NCBI GenBank assembly: GCA_038049695.1 | Contig: CP142452.1 | Location: 36,506,501 to 36,570,500, forward strand | Reading direction: 5' to 3' | Source of the DNA: Cinnamomum chago | Lineage: Eukaryota > Streptophyta > Magnoliopsida > Laurales > Lauraceae | Length of the DNA stretch: 64,000 nucleotides | Shown: positions 22,988 through 34,355 of the stretch, piece by piece | Layout: the number at the start of each line of letters is the position of its first letter | Position numbering within the stretch: position 1 is the stretch's first letter | The notes under the pieces: model-generated | What the model was told of the DNA's origin: nothing | The model's input: the letters and a program-made list of their open reading frames with translations, nothing else | Databases searched by the model: none | Translations under genes and position numbers: made by a program

Positions 22988-25900
22988 CAGCACACTGGAA
23001 AACCCTGATTTTCCAGTTTTCAACATTTAGGAGTTGTGATCATTTGTGGGGCCCATTGACCATCCAAATGGACGTTTATCAATGTACAAAGCCCGAGTCA
23101 ACGGTGTGGCTCAACCTTGACTCGTGGGGACCACTGATTAGGGTTTTGGTCGTTTAATCTAAGATGATTAGAGCCTTAAACGTTGTCAATGATGCCCGTA
23201 ACCTCAGAAGCACCAAACACAGAATCCTTTGGCATCTGAGACTTCGTTTAGAGATCTAATTACGGGAGATAGACCTGAATCTGAAAGTGGTCAATTACTT
23301 AGGATTGGACTGTTGTATTTCCCTATTGATTCTTATATTGAAGTTCACACTTCACCTTGTTTATTACTGTCATTCTTAGATCTTTAGTGTAGCTGTTAAC
23401 TATTAATTAAATATAAATGGAGGACCTGAACCTAGGGTATCTTAGAGGTGACCCTATAGTATGATTTGGAGAACATTGACCCGTGTCTGTGGCTAGGCGG
23501 GCCCTTATTGGGCCTAAGTGTGGAGATGTGTACCCTTAGTTGGAAGAGGTAGTTTATATTGGGATTTAAGTCATGGTGGATTAGAAGGAACTGTTTATCA
23601 GTATAAATGGATATGTTGCCTCGTTTGGACTGTTTTAGACCAGGCCATGTGTTGATGGGCCTTGGTATGGATCCAACGAGTGGTCTTGGGCTTGAATTAT
23701 AATCCATTGATTAATTGATATATATACAGACCTCTTAGGGACTTGGTTAGGACCTTGTTCACGCAAGGCAAAGCCTAGACAGACACAGACCCTTAGAGTA
23801 TTCTTGAGTCGGCATAGACATTCACTCGGTTGATTTAAGCTCAGCCTGTGGACTGATCATCCCCGGTAGGAGCTATTATGAGTGTTGAGGGGTTATCATG
23901 ATGAGCTATGTTGTTAAGATGGACGGTGTGATACCGTGTCCGTTCTTGAGTGATGAGTGTGATGAGATTGATGAGTGATTTGCGGGATTAGTAATTCCCA
24001 GCACGGGTGAGATTTCCCCGCCGCAACTGTGTTCAGTATGGGAGGGCCGCAACATAATATCCCGCGGTATTCCAGCTCATGTGAATGTGTCATTTTGTAG
24101 TAGATTAGATGTTGTATATTTATCCTGATTCCTTATGCTTGTCTTGCTCGACTGCCTAGTTCATTTACCTTGTTATTCTTTAATTTATATACCTGTCTCT
24201 ATTCATTTGATATATGTCCTATGCTATTTGTATACTGTGACTTGCCAGATCTTTTAGATCTGACTCATCTTTGGTGCTTAGGCCTTGACCCAGAGATCGC
24301 AGAGGATGCACTTGCGCTTGTAGAGGCGCCCGTAGCTGGAGAGTTCGCGTGGGGCCCGGTCGACCTCGATGTCGAGCCGGAGGACGGAGAGCTATTACCT
24401 GGGTTTTGAGAGTCTTACTTGATTTTGGGCTTTCGAGAGAAATTTTGTAGTGAGCCGGGTAGTTATGAAAATGTATTAACTTTTGATATTGACAACTGAA
24501 CCTTTTAAACTAGACTACTGTTCCGCTCTTACTTGATATATATATATATCGATACCAAAATGCTTCCGCTTTATTTATTATACTTCCGCAATTTAACCAT
24601 TGAGTTTATATTGGTCAAAAGTTTTAAATTAGACCTCACTGCGGGCCTACGATCTTGGAAGTTCTCGGATTTTTCGGGAAGTAGCGCGCCAACTTCGGGT
24701 ATTCGAACGACTTTATCGGTATTCGGAATTGGGGCGTTACAGATTAAGGGTGGCCGATGATGGGCCGAAGGTAAATAAACTGATATTGGGGGTGGCCGAT
24801 GATGGGCCGAAAGAAAATAAAATGATATTAGGGTATGTGAAATCACTCTTCTCGTCTCATTATTCTCATTAATTCTGATTCTCGGAATCAGCCTCTATTC
24901 CCTTTAATTTTGAATTCAAATGAATATTGGCACCGAAGGTGGAGGAAAAGAGAAGAAAATCTTTTTGGGATTAATTTTGTTGATTTTATATTTTTTTTGG
25001 GTTTTAATAATTGGGGCTAGTAGGGCCTAACTAGGGGATTTCTTACTTGAATTTAATCTAACTAATCCATTTCCCTAAATGGATTTTTACCCTATCCTAA
25101 GGTCCTGACCGCCCTCATCCCCTCTCCCAATCTCTTAGCGGGCCCTAGAGAGAGAGTGGGACCTAATCTGGTTAGGGAGAGACCTAGATCTGGGTCTAGG
25201 GTCTGACCTACTCAGCCTAAACCACTATTTAATTTCTAATTCCAGTTTATTAATATTTTTGGGTTTTTAATATCTTTTACTTTATTTTTGGTCTTTTGGG
25301 TTTTTTATTATTATTTTTGTTTTTGTTTTTGGTTTTATTTATAAAGTCTAAAATCTCCTAAACTAATCTGTCTAATCCTAATGAAAAGGGAGGAGGAGAG
25401 AAGGGAATAAGTTACTAAATTTTATTTAATAATCTACCCAAGTAAATTAGACTTTTCTAAATAAATTCCCTAATCCTAAGGAGAGGGGAGGAGGAGAAGA
25501 ATTTAATTATTAAACCTAATTGATTTAATTTATCTAATACTTAGAATTTTATTTTTCTAGGAATTAAACTAACTCTTTTGTTTTTTTTGTTTTTGTTTTT
25601 TTTAATTGTGCAATTCTAATTTTTATAAAGAAAGTAAGATGAAGAGATAAGTAACTCGCATTCCTAACTCTTATCAAGAGAACAAAATAGAGATATAAGA
25701 TGCAACAGGATTATAATGCATGGGCATATTTTAATGCATGGGCAGGTTTGTTGCACAATTAAAGACAATTCAAAGAAGTAATGGCCTAAAATGCTAATTT
25801 AAATGCATGGCATATTGGGATGCATAAAATATCATAAACAGAAACAATAAATGTAGTGCTAAGTTCATTGAAAGAAGATAAAATGGGCATGCATGGGCTG

Positions 25901-26898
25901 GATTGGGTTTGGATAGGTGGGTGATGAGTGTTAGTGTGGGCTTAGCTTGACTGTGGGTATAATTGGGCCTGGTTTAAAAGAGGTTGGACAGCAGGGGTGT
26001 TGGATTGAATGGGTTCCAGTGACTGCATGGACTGGATTGGGCTTGGATAGGTGGATCAGGCTTAGATAGGTAGGTGGGTGCAATGTTGTGCAGTGAAGGA
26101 GTGCTGGTGGGCTGGGCTCGGTTAGAGGAGATGGGTGCGTAGGGGGAGAGAGAGAGAGAAAGAGAGAGGTGGCTGGGTGCAGGGAAAAATAGAGAGAGAG
26201 AGAGTGGGGCGGATTGAGGAGAGGGAAGAGAGAGTGGCAGAGAGGGAGAGTGAGTGCGGGTGTCTCTGCTATCAATCACCCACTAGCTGATATCTCTGCT
26301 CAATGCATATGCCTCTGCTATCTCAAGTTTAAGTCCTCCCTGAAAAATAGGTATTGTAGATTTCTATGCTCTGAGTTCAAATCTCTTCTAATACAGTTAG
26401 TGCATCCACATCTCTAAAGCTAAAACCACTGTTGCAATTTCTAAGTCTTAGTCAATGTATCTCTTTTCGTGCTCTTTCAGTTGTTTGGACCCGTAGGTTG
26501 TTACTTTTGTCATTTTGTATTGGCACCAATCTCGATAGAATCCCGAAAACACCAGTAAGATTCACAAAATTGTCATCTCTTATCAATAAAGCATGTAGTT
26601 AACCTCTACTTCGACTCTCGAAACTGGTCTCACACTGCTTTGACCATATCAAAAAAACATATTTCCTTGTCAACTTGATCAACTAGCCCAACAAAACATA
26701 ATCCCTTGTCAACTTGATCAACTGGTTACAAATGTAGAAAATTCATTCACAAACTATCTGTAATATCCTGTCCATTTAAGAAACTTCTGATTTCTGACAC
26801 TCTTTCAGCTTTCCCAACTGACCACTGCTTCCACTGACGCTGGATCTACTGTCAATCCCTCTTTTTCACAAAAGAATCTGTGCAAGAATCAGTGCACC

Positions 26899-27108
26899 TC
26901 ATGGTGATATACTTGGTTTCCCAAAACTCTTGTCTAACATATCCTGCAACTGCGCTTCCAACTTCCTTAACTCTACTGGAGCCTTGCGGTACACGGCCTT
27001 GGATATCAGTGCCATTCCTAACACACGCTCAATAGTGAAGTCAGTCTTTCTAACTGGCAATAAATTCAGTATCTCCTCAGGAAAGACAACCGGGAGTTCA
27101 TATATCAT
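26899..27108 (-). pseudogene. Tekay-like RT, N-terminal fragment
   Basis: The translation runs VVFPEEILNLLPVRKTDFTI, then PISKAVYRKAPVELRKLEAQ and PSISP at the end. This is the familiar start of the chromovirus/Tekay RT (VFPEDLPGLPP-type). The frame continues past a stop in a sequence equivalent to W-G-A but then loses the rest of RT. It would have been followed by the catalytic YVDD box, which is absent here. Confidence 0.82.
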
Positions 27109-27339
27109 AGGTACTTCTTAACCTTCACTCCCACTTCGAATCAACCTGTCTGATCTCAAAGCTGAAATAACTCTGATACATAGGGTTCTTTTGTCCTACA
27201 AACTCAACATTTGCCACTTGCAACTATACAATCTCAATCTAACTCTAGAAACATCTCAAAACTGTCGGTAATATCTGAAGTCAATTTCCTCCTCAAGACT
27301 AATCTCACACTTGTCTAACCACACAAAATCATAACTTAC

Positions 27340-27460
27340 CTGATCAACTCTGCCAACGACTTTGCAATCGAAGAAAAACCCTGAACAAATCTTCTACTGA
27401 AGCCTACAAACCTAAGAAAACTTTGAATCTCTGACACTAACATGGAACTGAATAACGAGA
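27340..27460 (-). pseudogene. Tekay-like RT/RNase H connection fragment, out of order
   Basis: Minus-strand translation reads VSEIQSFLRFVGFSRRFVQG followed by FSSIAKSLAELI, the connection segment that normally lies about 150 residues after RT begins. Here it is upstream of the RT N-terminus (27108-26899), so the internal part was rearranged. A second weak ERVSEIRSF word occurs near 26800-26770. Confidence 0.65.
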
Positions 27461-27820
27461 ACAACTCTAACTTCAACGAGATCTGCTACAAAGCCCACTG
27501 CATCTAACTAGAAAAGTCTCAAGACGGTTGCAACTCCTCGAACAAACCTAAGAAAGAAACTAACTAAATTTAAGAAACTCTTATTCTAGCAGAACAGCGG
27601 TACTAAAACCACAAACAGTGGGTAATGAGATAGTATCTTCTACTGAAGCCTACAAACAGTGGTCCCCAAATTCATTTCTATAGGAGAAATTACTAAACAC
27701 CTGATGTACTAACAAACAATACTATAGGATCCATACATACATAGTATAGATGCCAACTACCGAATCGAATTCTCACACGCGTCCTCTTGTTTCTAGTAGA
27801 TTTTATTTCTAAAAACGTGC

Positions 27821-27834
27821 CCAATCTGATACCA
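27821..27834 (-). other. Primer-binding site of the Tekay-like element
   Basis: On minus, three bases after the LTR end, the sequence is TGGTATCAGATTGG, complementary to the 3' end of initiator methionine tRNA. This fixes the LTR as 5' and the element strand as minus. Confidence 0.88.
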
Positions 27835-28609
27835 ACTTGTCACGCCCCCAAAAGTGAAACCGGGGTTATGCGTGAGATTATGGCCAATTAAAATTTTTTC
27901 CAACATTAATCAAATGTAACCTGGCCCCAATCATGTCCCATAGGATCGAAGTCCGCGGTGAGATATAAATATTTCCTCGGTAACCATAAAACATAGCGGA
28001 ACATCATAATTAAACAAATGGTATAATATAACATTTCAGAGTATGCACATCTTTCTTTTCTATAGTTTAAGTTTAGCAAAAAATAACAAAAGTATATTAA
28101 TTAATGGCCTCTAACAAAACCTAAGCCAAAAGAGAATAAGTACGAACTAACCAAAGTATGAAGGCACTCGTGTGCTGGTCATGACGACAATACCGTTGAC
28201 ACACAACTCGTACTCACCATCAGGATACACCGCCTGAAGCGACGCCTCCACTTTCCCAAAGGTAGATGTACCCGGTACCTATGCACCAAGTGCAGCATCA
28301 GACACGACGGTCGGTAGGCAGATATAAATATAAAACATCAACAGATATGTAGAACGAATCAGTGTAAACGAGTAGACAAAATCATATGAAATGCATAGTA
28401 TTCTGATCATAAGAACTACATAGCATTCGAATCATAAACAGACTATCAAAGTAGGTGGTCCACATATGCTAATTGCCACGGGATAGTGTCATTACCTTCC
28501 CTTACTCACATTGAGTTGTGGAGGAGATATAAATAGGTTAGGATCATAACCCTTCAATCAAAGTGTTCAAAGTGGTGTCCATTACACCAAATCCGAACTG
28601 CTGACGATC

Positions 28610-28790
28610 TTCTTGGGCTCATGCGGCTCGGGCCCCGTGGGATCTGGCCCAATTTTACCTTAAGGTCAGTCCTCTATTGGCTCATGTGGCTCGGGCCCTG
28701 TGGGCTCTGGCCCAGTCTTACCTCAAGGTCAGTCTTCTGTTGGCTCATGCCGCTCGGGCCCCGTGGGCTCTGACCCAGTCTTACCTCAAG
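28610..28790. repeat. Tandem repeat in the Tekay-like LTR
   Basis: Three units of about 65-70 bases share GGCTCATG, GGCTCGGGCCC, GGGCTCTGGCCCA and CTTACCTCAAGGTCAG. Confidence 0.85.
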
Positions 28791-29505
28791 GTTCTAAATT
28801 CAAGTCCTCACACAGGTGGTGCCCCAACTGTGCTGAACATTAACAGCTGAGTGGTGCTTGACACAAAGAATCCTAAATGAACATCGGTGAGGGGCTAGGT
28901 TTCCTTGCGCGAACAAGACTCAACAATATTAGAGAAACTACTTTATTCCAAATCAAATCAAACTTCAAACAAACTTCAATAGTAGTTCTCTTCAAGCCTT
29001 ACAATCAAAGCCCCCTAGCCTCAACACTTCAAACAAACCTCAAAACAAACGGAACAACAAAAGGGATCCTAAGTCCATCATCTAAGTTCTCAATGTGATT
29101 CCTAAACAAAGTAAAGCAAACAAAACTACTGAACATGTTCGTTACATGTAGATAGTACCAGATGGTATAATTCAGAATCAAAAGCGATAGACAAACAAAT
29201 CCTAAGTACAATGTCAATCCTGAAGCATCGTACAACCTACTCAGTCACCGAAAGGGAATAGGGTTCGCGATACCCGAACAAACAGACTTCGTGTATAGAT
29301 ATAAAAGGAGTATCCCGTTGTGTCGTACCGTTCAAGATTGAGCTAGGTTGGATCCCCATACAACCGGAATAACCGTGAAGAACGTCGGCTCAAAACATCC
29401 TCACAATAAGTCAAATGAGTCCACGAAAGGGGTAACCAAGTTCCGCCTAAGTCCATCTAAGAATAGGGTGAAAATCCCTTCCAAGAGGAAATTCATAGTT
29501 GTCCC

Positions 29506-29682
29506 GGTCGACCTGGCCCTTCACCGATCGACCCATATACAGCGAGCCCAGTCGACCTGACCTCTCCCATGCATGCCCGGTCGACTGAGACCTTGGCCGG
29601 TCGACTGGCAGCAGTAAATGAAAAGGGGTAACAATGTTTTGGTCAGGTTCCAGAGAACCAAATCCTGTGCGGCCGGTCGACC
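29506..29682. repeat. Cluster of GGTCGACC words in the broken Tekay-like LTR
   Basis: Two exact copies (29506, 29675) and four one-base variants (GATCGACC, AGTCGACC, GGTCGACT twice) occur in 180 bases. Confidence 0.85.
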
Positions 29683-32411
29683 GCATGCACTGCAGAAACA
29701 GAACCCAGGTTCTGTTCCTGCAGTGAAATGGGTCATTCCCTTCCATTCCTTCCTGAACCTGATTAGCAATCCAAACATGGTTATATACAGGTCCATTCTA
29801 ATCCTAGCAATCCATCTAATCACGCCATAAACATCATAATCCATTTCATTAAACAACTAAACATAATTATCATGTTTTCCAAAATTAAATACATCAATGA
29901 GCATGTGGTAATCTAAATCATCATTAAATCATCGAATCAAAGGAGAGACAAACATATCTAAGCATATATATAAATATTTACTTGCCTTTGGTCGAAATTG
30001 CGAAAATCCACAAATCCTAGCTCCATAGCCCAACAAACCAAGCCTAAGGGATAAACAGCAAAATAAAACTAAATTAAATATAAAATTACTAGACGGGAAG
30101 CTCTAAGCTACCAAACACATTTCTACACCCAAAGTATATTAACCCAAACCTAAGGGGAAGAAAAGCTTACCAAATAGATGAGAATGGAGTGGTGGCTTGC
30201 AAATTGAAGATGATTGAGCTCGTGGAGTCCACGCGAAGATGATAGTGATGATCGGAGGTTGTGGGGCCCACTTGATTGGTGGCCCACTAAATTAGTGGTG
30301 ATGGAGGAGAGAGAGATGATGACATGGTGAGATGGGTGAGAGAGAAAGTCAACTCACTTTGACTGTGAGTGGAGTGGAGAGAATGAAATGGGTTGGGGGG
30401 ATTTAGTCCATGTTGGCTGGGGGGAGTGAGAGAGGAAAGTAAGAGAGAGAGAAACAAAGAATAAAAAGAGAGCAATGAAATGGGTGAGGGGCTGAAACAT
30501 GTTGGCAATGAGGAGGGGGAAAGAGAAAGAAAGAGAGAAAATGAATGAAAGAAGGAGAAACAACGAAAGAGAGAAACAGGGAAGGAAAGGAATGAATAGT
30601 GAAGGGGAAAAATGGAGAAAAAGAGAGAGAGAGAAATGGAATGGGCTGGTTCGCCGGAGATGGGGAGCTCGGTGGCGGTGCAGGTGGGTTTGGCGGCGAC
30701 GGTGATGGCGCCGGAACAGTGGGGCAGCATGGCTGGGTGAGGGAGAGATGAGTGAGAAAAATGAGAGGAGATGAGATGAGAGAGTGGAGAAGGGAGAGAG
30801 CTTGGTGATCGTGGTGCTAGTGGCGTGCTCGGAGTTCGGCGGCAGCGACATCCGGCGATGGTGGTAGCAAGCCGTGAGGGAGGGGAAGAACGAGAGGAAT
30901 GAGAGGAGGGCTGCTGGGAGAGTTGAATGAGAAAAGGGGAAAGGAAGATAAGGGAGAAGGAAAGAAAGAATAAAGGAAAGAAATAAAGAAAGAGAGGGCA
31001 ACTGGCTATTCACGTGGAGTGAGGGGAGAGAAGGAAATGAGTGAGAGAGAAAGGAAAGTTTAAATGGGTTTGGGTCATGCATGGTTTTAGAGTGTCTTCG
31101 AGGGTTCGGATCAAGATGGTGTAGAAGACTAAAGTTTAGGAAATAAAAACATCTACCCAACGGTACCAAAATCTCAAAAATTATGAAAAAGCCCCCTAAT
31201 TTCTCTGAAAAATTGCTATCGACCCCTCTGCTATACCCAAAAGAACCCGATTCTAGACCAAACTTCGCACACACGATCCTAAAGATTAATCGGACCTATT
31301 TGGCTTATAAACCAACTTAATTAGCTAAAAGTACAATTAACTAAGCTAATTATAACCTTGGAATATCGGGATGTTACACAGAGGATGGCAAGGAAGATGG
31401 AGGGCATTCTGCGCTGGGAGAGATGGGTTGCAGTGAGTGGGAGTGGTGAGATGGAGGGCATTCTGCGCTGGGAGGGAGGAGAAGACAATCAGGGAGATGG
31501 GAGAAAGATGGGTTGCAAGGATCGTGTAGGTGGGGAAGGGAGAGAGAAAGAGGGAAGCTGAGATGAGGGAGAGTTCTAGGGGATGAAAGAGAGGGATGAG
31601 AGAGGGAGATGTGATCTGAGAGGGAGAGGAATTCTGATGAGATCGGAGATGGTCTGCGTGAGAGAGGAGTTGTGCGTGGGATGGGTTTCTCTAGTGGGCG
31701 AGAGTTCTGCGCTGGGAGGAGAGTGAAGGAGGGAGTTATGGTGAGATGGACGTCTGAGATGGACTCTAGGGGGAGAGGAGATAGAGATCAGGGAGAGACC
31801 TAGCGGAAGAGGGAGTGGGAGAGAGATATCAGGGGGGCGGAGAGAGTCCAGATCTCGTGGACTCTCCTCTCCCATGCACGTGATGGGCCAGACGGGTCTG
31901 AGTTTGGGCCAGTTTGATGAATATAGGTTCAAGTCTGGTTCGGGTCAATTTTAGGTCGGGTTGAGTTAGGTCAGGTCCAATCTTGAGGGGTTTGATTCAG
32001 GTGGATTGGGTTCAGGTGAGATGGGTTTGGGCCTAGTTTGATAGATTGGGTCAGGCTATCATCGCCGGGGCCCAGGCTTCGTGGATTTTGATCCGCTCGC
32101 CGAATTTTGACGTTCTACACATCGTCGGAAAGCTCTCGGTGAGTAGGTCACGTTGAACCAATTTTTCAGTGCGATCAGAGGTTTGGAAATAGTAGGTAAT
32201 TTTTCATGCAGACGGTTTTGGAGTGTGGGGCCCGCTGCCATGATTTTTCAATCCGCCCGTCTGATCTCGGAGATCTATATATGGACGGAAAGCTCTCGAC
32301 GAGCAGATCGCCATGTGAAAATTCTCAAGGTGATCAGAAGTCCATAAATGATATCATTAAATAGGGTGGACTGGATCATCCCTCATAGGGTGCCAAAATG
32401 AGGTGTCTACA

Positions 32412-32416
32412 CCAGG
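32412..32416. repeat. Target-site duplication of T1, right copy (CCAGG)
   Basis: Matches 885-889 exactly. Immediately after it the plus-strand gag/protease linker of H resumes. Confidence 0.9.
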
Positions 32417-32912
32417 AGGGCTTCACACAGCAGACAGGCGATGACAGCTGAGCTTGGACCTACAACCAAGAAAGCTCGAAAAGAGAAACCCAAAATCTGG
32501 TTATCAGATGAACACCTAGATGGGGTTCAGCTTCCCCACAACGACCCGCTAATTCTAACCCTGAGGTTGAAGAACTTTAAGGTGAAATGAATTCTTGTGG
32601 ATCCCGGGAGCTCGTAAAAAAATCCTCTACTTCGATTGCTTCAAGAGGCTGGGTCTAAAAGAGGATGACTTGCAGGAATCTCGCACTCCCTTGGTGGGCT
32701 TCAGCTCAAAACCGATATACCCCAAGGGGAAAGTCCCCCTAAAAGTCCAAATCGGAGGCGCCTCTATGTTAACCGACTTCCTTGTGGTGGATGCACCATC
32801 CCCTTACAACGAAATTATGGGGCGGACTTGGCTACATAATATGGAAGCGGTGCCCTCCACCCATCACCAAAAACTCAAGTTCCCGTTAGAGAACGCGAAT
32901 GACCGAGTTTAG
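32417..32912 (+). pseudogene. H aspartic protease
   Basis: Bases 32590-32616 read ILVDPGSS in one frame, the D-P-G-S active-site variant that many Tat elements use, then hit a stop. The remaining domain follows in the next frame: KKILYFDCFKRLGL, TDFLVVDAPSPYNEIMGRTWL and PSTHHQKLKFP. A single-base change in the A-run at about 32619 explains the switch. It would have released gag and pol proteins. Bases 32417-32589 are the gag-protease linker. Confidence 0.83.
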
Positions 32913-33302
32913 GTGGTCACGGTTAGGGGTGACCGACAGATGGCCAAACAGTGCCTGATGGCTGTGGTGCCTGGTGAAGCAGAACCGCAGCGGGTGCACA
33001 TGGCTGAACTGGAAGCAGAGCTCGAGGACGTTGACCGATCTACAGAGCAGAAAAGCATTGAAGATCTGACCGAGGTTAGAATTGATCCCGACGATCCAGA
33101 GAGATATTTCCTACTTGGGAGCCAGCCCCCCGAAGCTGAGAAGTCCGAGCTGTTGAACTTCTTGTTACAAAACAAGGAAGTTTTTGCTTGGACACCCTAC
33201 GAGATGCCTGGCATCAATCTCGAAATCATGTGCCACAAGCTGAACGTGGACCCTAAGTACAAACCTGTAGTACAAAAAGTTCACAGAATGGGGATCCCAT
33301 AG
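32913..33302 (+). pseudogene. H pol linker and pre-RT region
   Basis: It encodes an acidic linker, then DPERYFLLGSQ, LLQNKEVFAWTPYEMPGI and LNVDPKYKPVVQK. The FAWTPYEMPGI run is the canonical pre-RT stretch of Tat pol. It sits in the same frame as the following RT apart from a stop at 33300-33302. Confidence 0.85.
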
Positions 33303-33311
33303 ACAGAAGCG

Positions 33312-33926
33312 GTGATCGAGGAGGTCGAAAAGTGGCTGGAAGCCAAGGCTATCAGAGAAGTGCACTACACGGAGTGGTTGGCCAACACAATGGTAGTAAA
33401 AAAGATGAATGGGAAGTGGAGGGTCTGCATGGACTTCACCGACCTCAACAAAGCATGTCCTAAGGACAGCTTTCCGCTCCTAAAGATCGACCAGATGATT
33501 GACGCCACTGCCGGGCATGACAGGATGAGTTTCCTCGATGCCTACCGAGGTTACCATCAGATTCCAATGTACGGGCCTGATGAAGAGAAGACCGCATTCA
33601 TAACACCTAGATGCATCTACTGCTACAAAGTGATGCCTTTTGGGTTAAAGAATGCGGGGGCGACTTACCAGAGGCTTGTAATGAAGATGTTCCAGGACCA
33701 GCTCGGTAAGACAATGGAGGTTTATATTTACGACATGGTTGTCAAGTCCAAAAGGTCACAGGACCACTTGGCGGACCTGAGTCAAACATTCACTGTTCTC
33801 AAAATGTTCCAGCTCAAACTGAATGCGTCCAAATGCGTGTTCGGTGTCGGCTCCGGCAAATTCCTGGAAAGCCTGGTCACCAGAAGAGGAATCGAAGCCA
33901 ATCCAGGGCAAATCTCGGCGATCTAG
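33312..33926 (+). pseudogene. H reverse transcriptase with a mutated catalytic box (YIYD)
   Basis: Motifs in order are WRVCMDFTDLNKACPKDSFP (36-55), FLDAYRGYHQI (74-84), VMPFGLKNAGATYQRL (107-122) and a catalytic box reading YIYD at 138-141. Established RT chemistry needs both aspartates of Y-x-D-D, so the first Asp to Tyr change (codon TAC at 33729-33731) abolishes polymerisation. Fingers and palm are otherwise well preserved. The frame ends with a stop at 33924-33926 soon after KCVFGVGSGKFLESLV, where the family has LGFLV. Confidence 0.92.
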
Positions 33927-34355
33927 GTGAATCAGAGTCCGACCATGGCGAAACAAGCCCAGAGGCTCACAGTGATGGCTGTCACGCTCAACCGCTTCAT
34001 CAGCCGAGCTTCGGACAAGTGTCGCCCCTTCTTTCAGCTTTTGAAGAAAAGTTTGAAATTCCAATAGACTCTGGAGTGCGACCGAGCCCTTCAGGAACTC
34101 AAAAACTATTTGTCTTCACCACCCTTGTTGTCTACACCAAAACAGAGCGAAGTGCATTATCTGTACCTGGTCATCTCGGATCATGCAGTGAGCTCGGTAT
34201 TCATTAGAGAAGAAGACAAGCAGCAAAAGCTTATATACTACACAAGCAAGATCCTGCTTGACCCCGAGACCAGGTAGCTATCGCTTGAGAAACTTGCATG
34301 AGCACTCGTCAGTGCTTCTCGTAAACTCTCCCACTACTTCCAGACGTACACCACA
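33927..34355 (+). pseudogene. H RT thumb, connection and first RNase H, frameshifted
   Basis: Fragments of the expected order can be followed in changing frames: TLNRFISRASDKCRPFFQLLKK near 33990-34050, YLVISDHAVSSVFIREEDKQQKLIYYTSK near 34160-34250, and SRKLSHYFQTYTTVVVTEHPLK at 34315-34380. At least three shifts and stops are present. No single open frame covers it. Confidence 0.7.

Larger units (their letters stand above)
21442..24741 (+). mobile_element. Solo LTR, Tekay-like Ty3/gypsy, in the T1 right LTR
   Basis: It opens TGTGAGGCCCC and closes GGGGCGTTACA. The flanks share GATT (21438-21441 and 24742-24745), and the left T1 LTR near 1507-1515 shows the empty site. The closing half has TTCCGC words like the 3' end of the Tekay LTR at 27838-31378 read on its sense strand, so I orient this one plus. 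It holds telomere-like repeats, a TATAAAT at 21787 and a large GGTCGACC cluster. No internal domains are present. A 79-codon acidic frame at 24170-24409 is probably chance, although it contains LDPEIAEDALALVEAP. Confidence 0.82.
26267..31378 (-). mobile_element. Broken Tekay-like Ty3/gypsy element: 5' LTR plus scrambled internal relic
   Basis: The right part is an LTR whose minus-strand reading is TGTAACATCCC...GGGGGCGTGACA, followed by a perfect iMet primer site. The left part (26267-27837) holds short RT/RNase H fragments in the wrong order and no 3' LTR. Its left edge abuts T1 LTR sequence without a duplication, so the element lost its 3' half together with some T1 LTR. Confidence 0.8.
27838..31378 (-). 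repeat. 5' LTR of the broken Tekay-like element
   Basis: It spans about 3.5 kb between TG at 27838 and CA at 31378. It contains a GGTCGACC cluster (29506-29682), a GCTCGGGCC tandem of about 70 bases at 28610-28790, and a GA-rich stretch at 30300-31070 whose complement is open as a Ser/Leu/Phe-rich frame without meaning. Confidence 0.85.
890..32411 (-). mobile_element. Element T1: Tat/Ogre-like Ty3/gypsy retrotransposon with nested insertions
   Basis: Homologous LTR sequence occurs at 890-8925 and 20785-32411, each broken by later insertions. The internal region reads gag, protease, G-patch-like spacer, RT, second RNase H, integrase on the minus strand from 20450 down to 10554. The element starts TG at 890, ends CA at 32411 and is flanked by CCAGG. 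Removing the nested insertions leaves LTRs of about 3-4 kb, long for gypsy elements but usual for Ogre-type Tat members. In the first 235 aligned LTR bases I count 23 differences by eye, 19 of them transitions, so this is an old copy. Confidence 0.88.
20785..32411 (-). repeat. T1 5' LTR (right copy) with two nested insertions
   Basis: It starts TGTCGGATGTGAATC like the left copy and ends GGTGTCTACA at 32411. Insertions at 21442-24741 and about 26267-31378 have no counterpart in the left LTR. Between 26266 and 31379 about 700 LTR bases that the left copy retains are missing, so the second insertion was followed by a deletion. The last 300 bases contain two diverged copies of a unit of about 160 bases sharing CGGAAAGCTCTCG (32126 and 32286). 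Confidence 0.87.

Noticed and set aside
24170..24409. A 79-codon plus-strand frame in the Tekay-like solo LTR
   Set aside because: It lies near the 3' end of an LTR where no protein is expected; kept only as a remark in the LTR entry.
30354..31274. A 306-residue minus-strand frame
   Set aside because: It is low-complexity Ser/Phe/Leu/His from a GA-rich part of the Tekay-like LTR, with no domain and an equally long overlapping frame.
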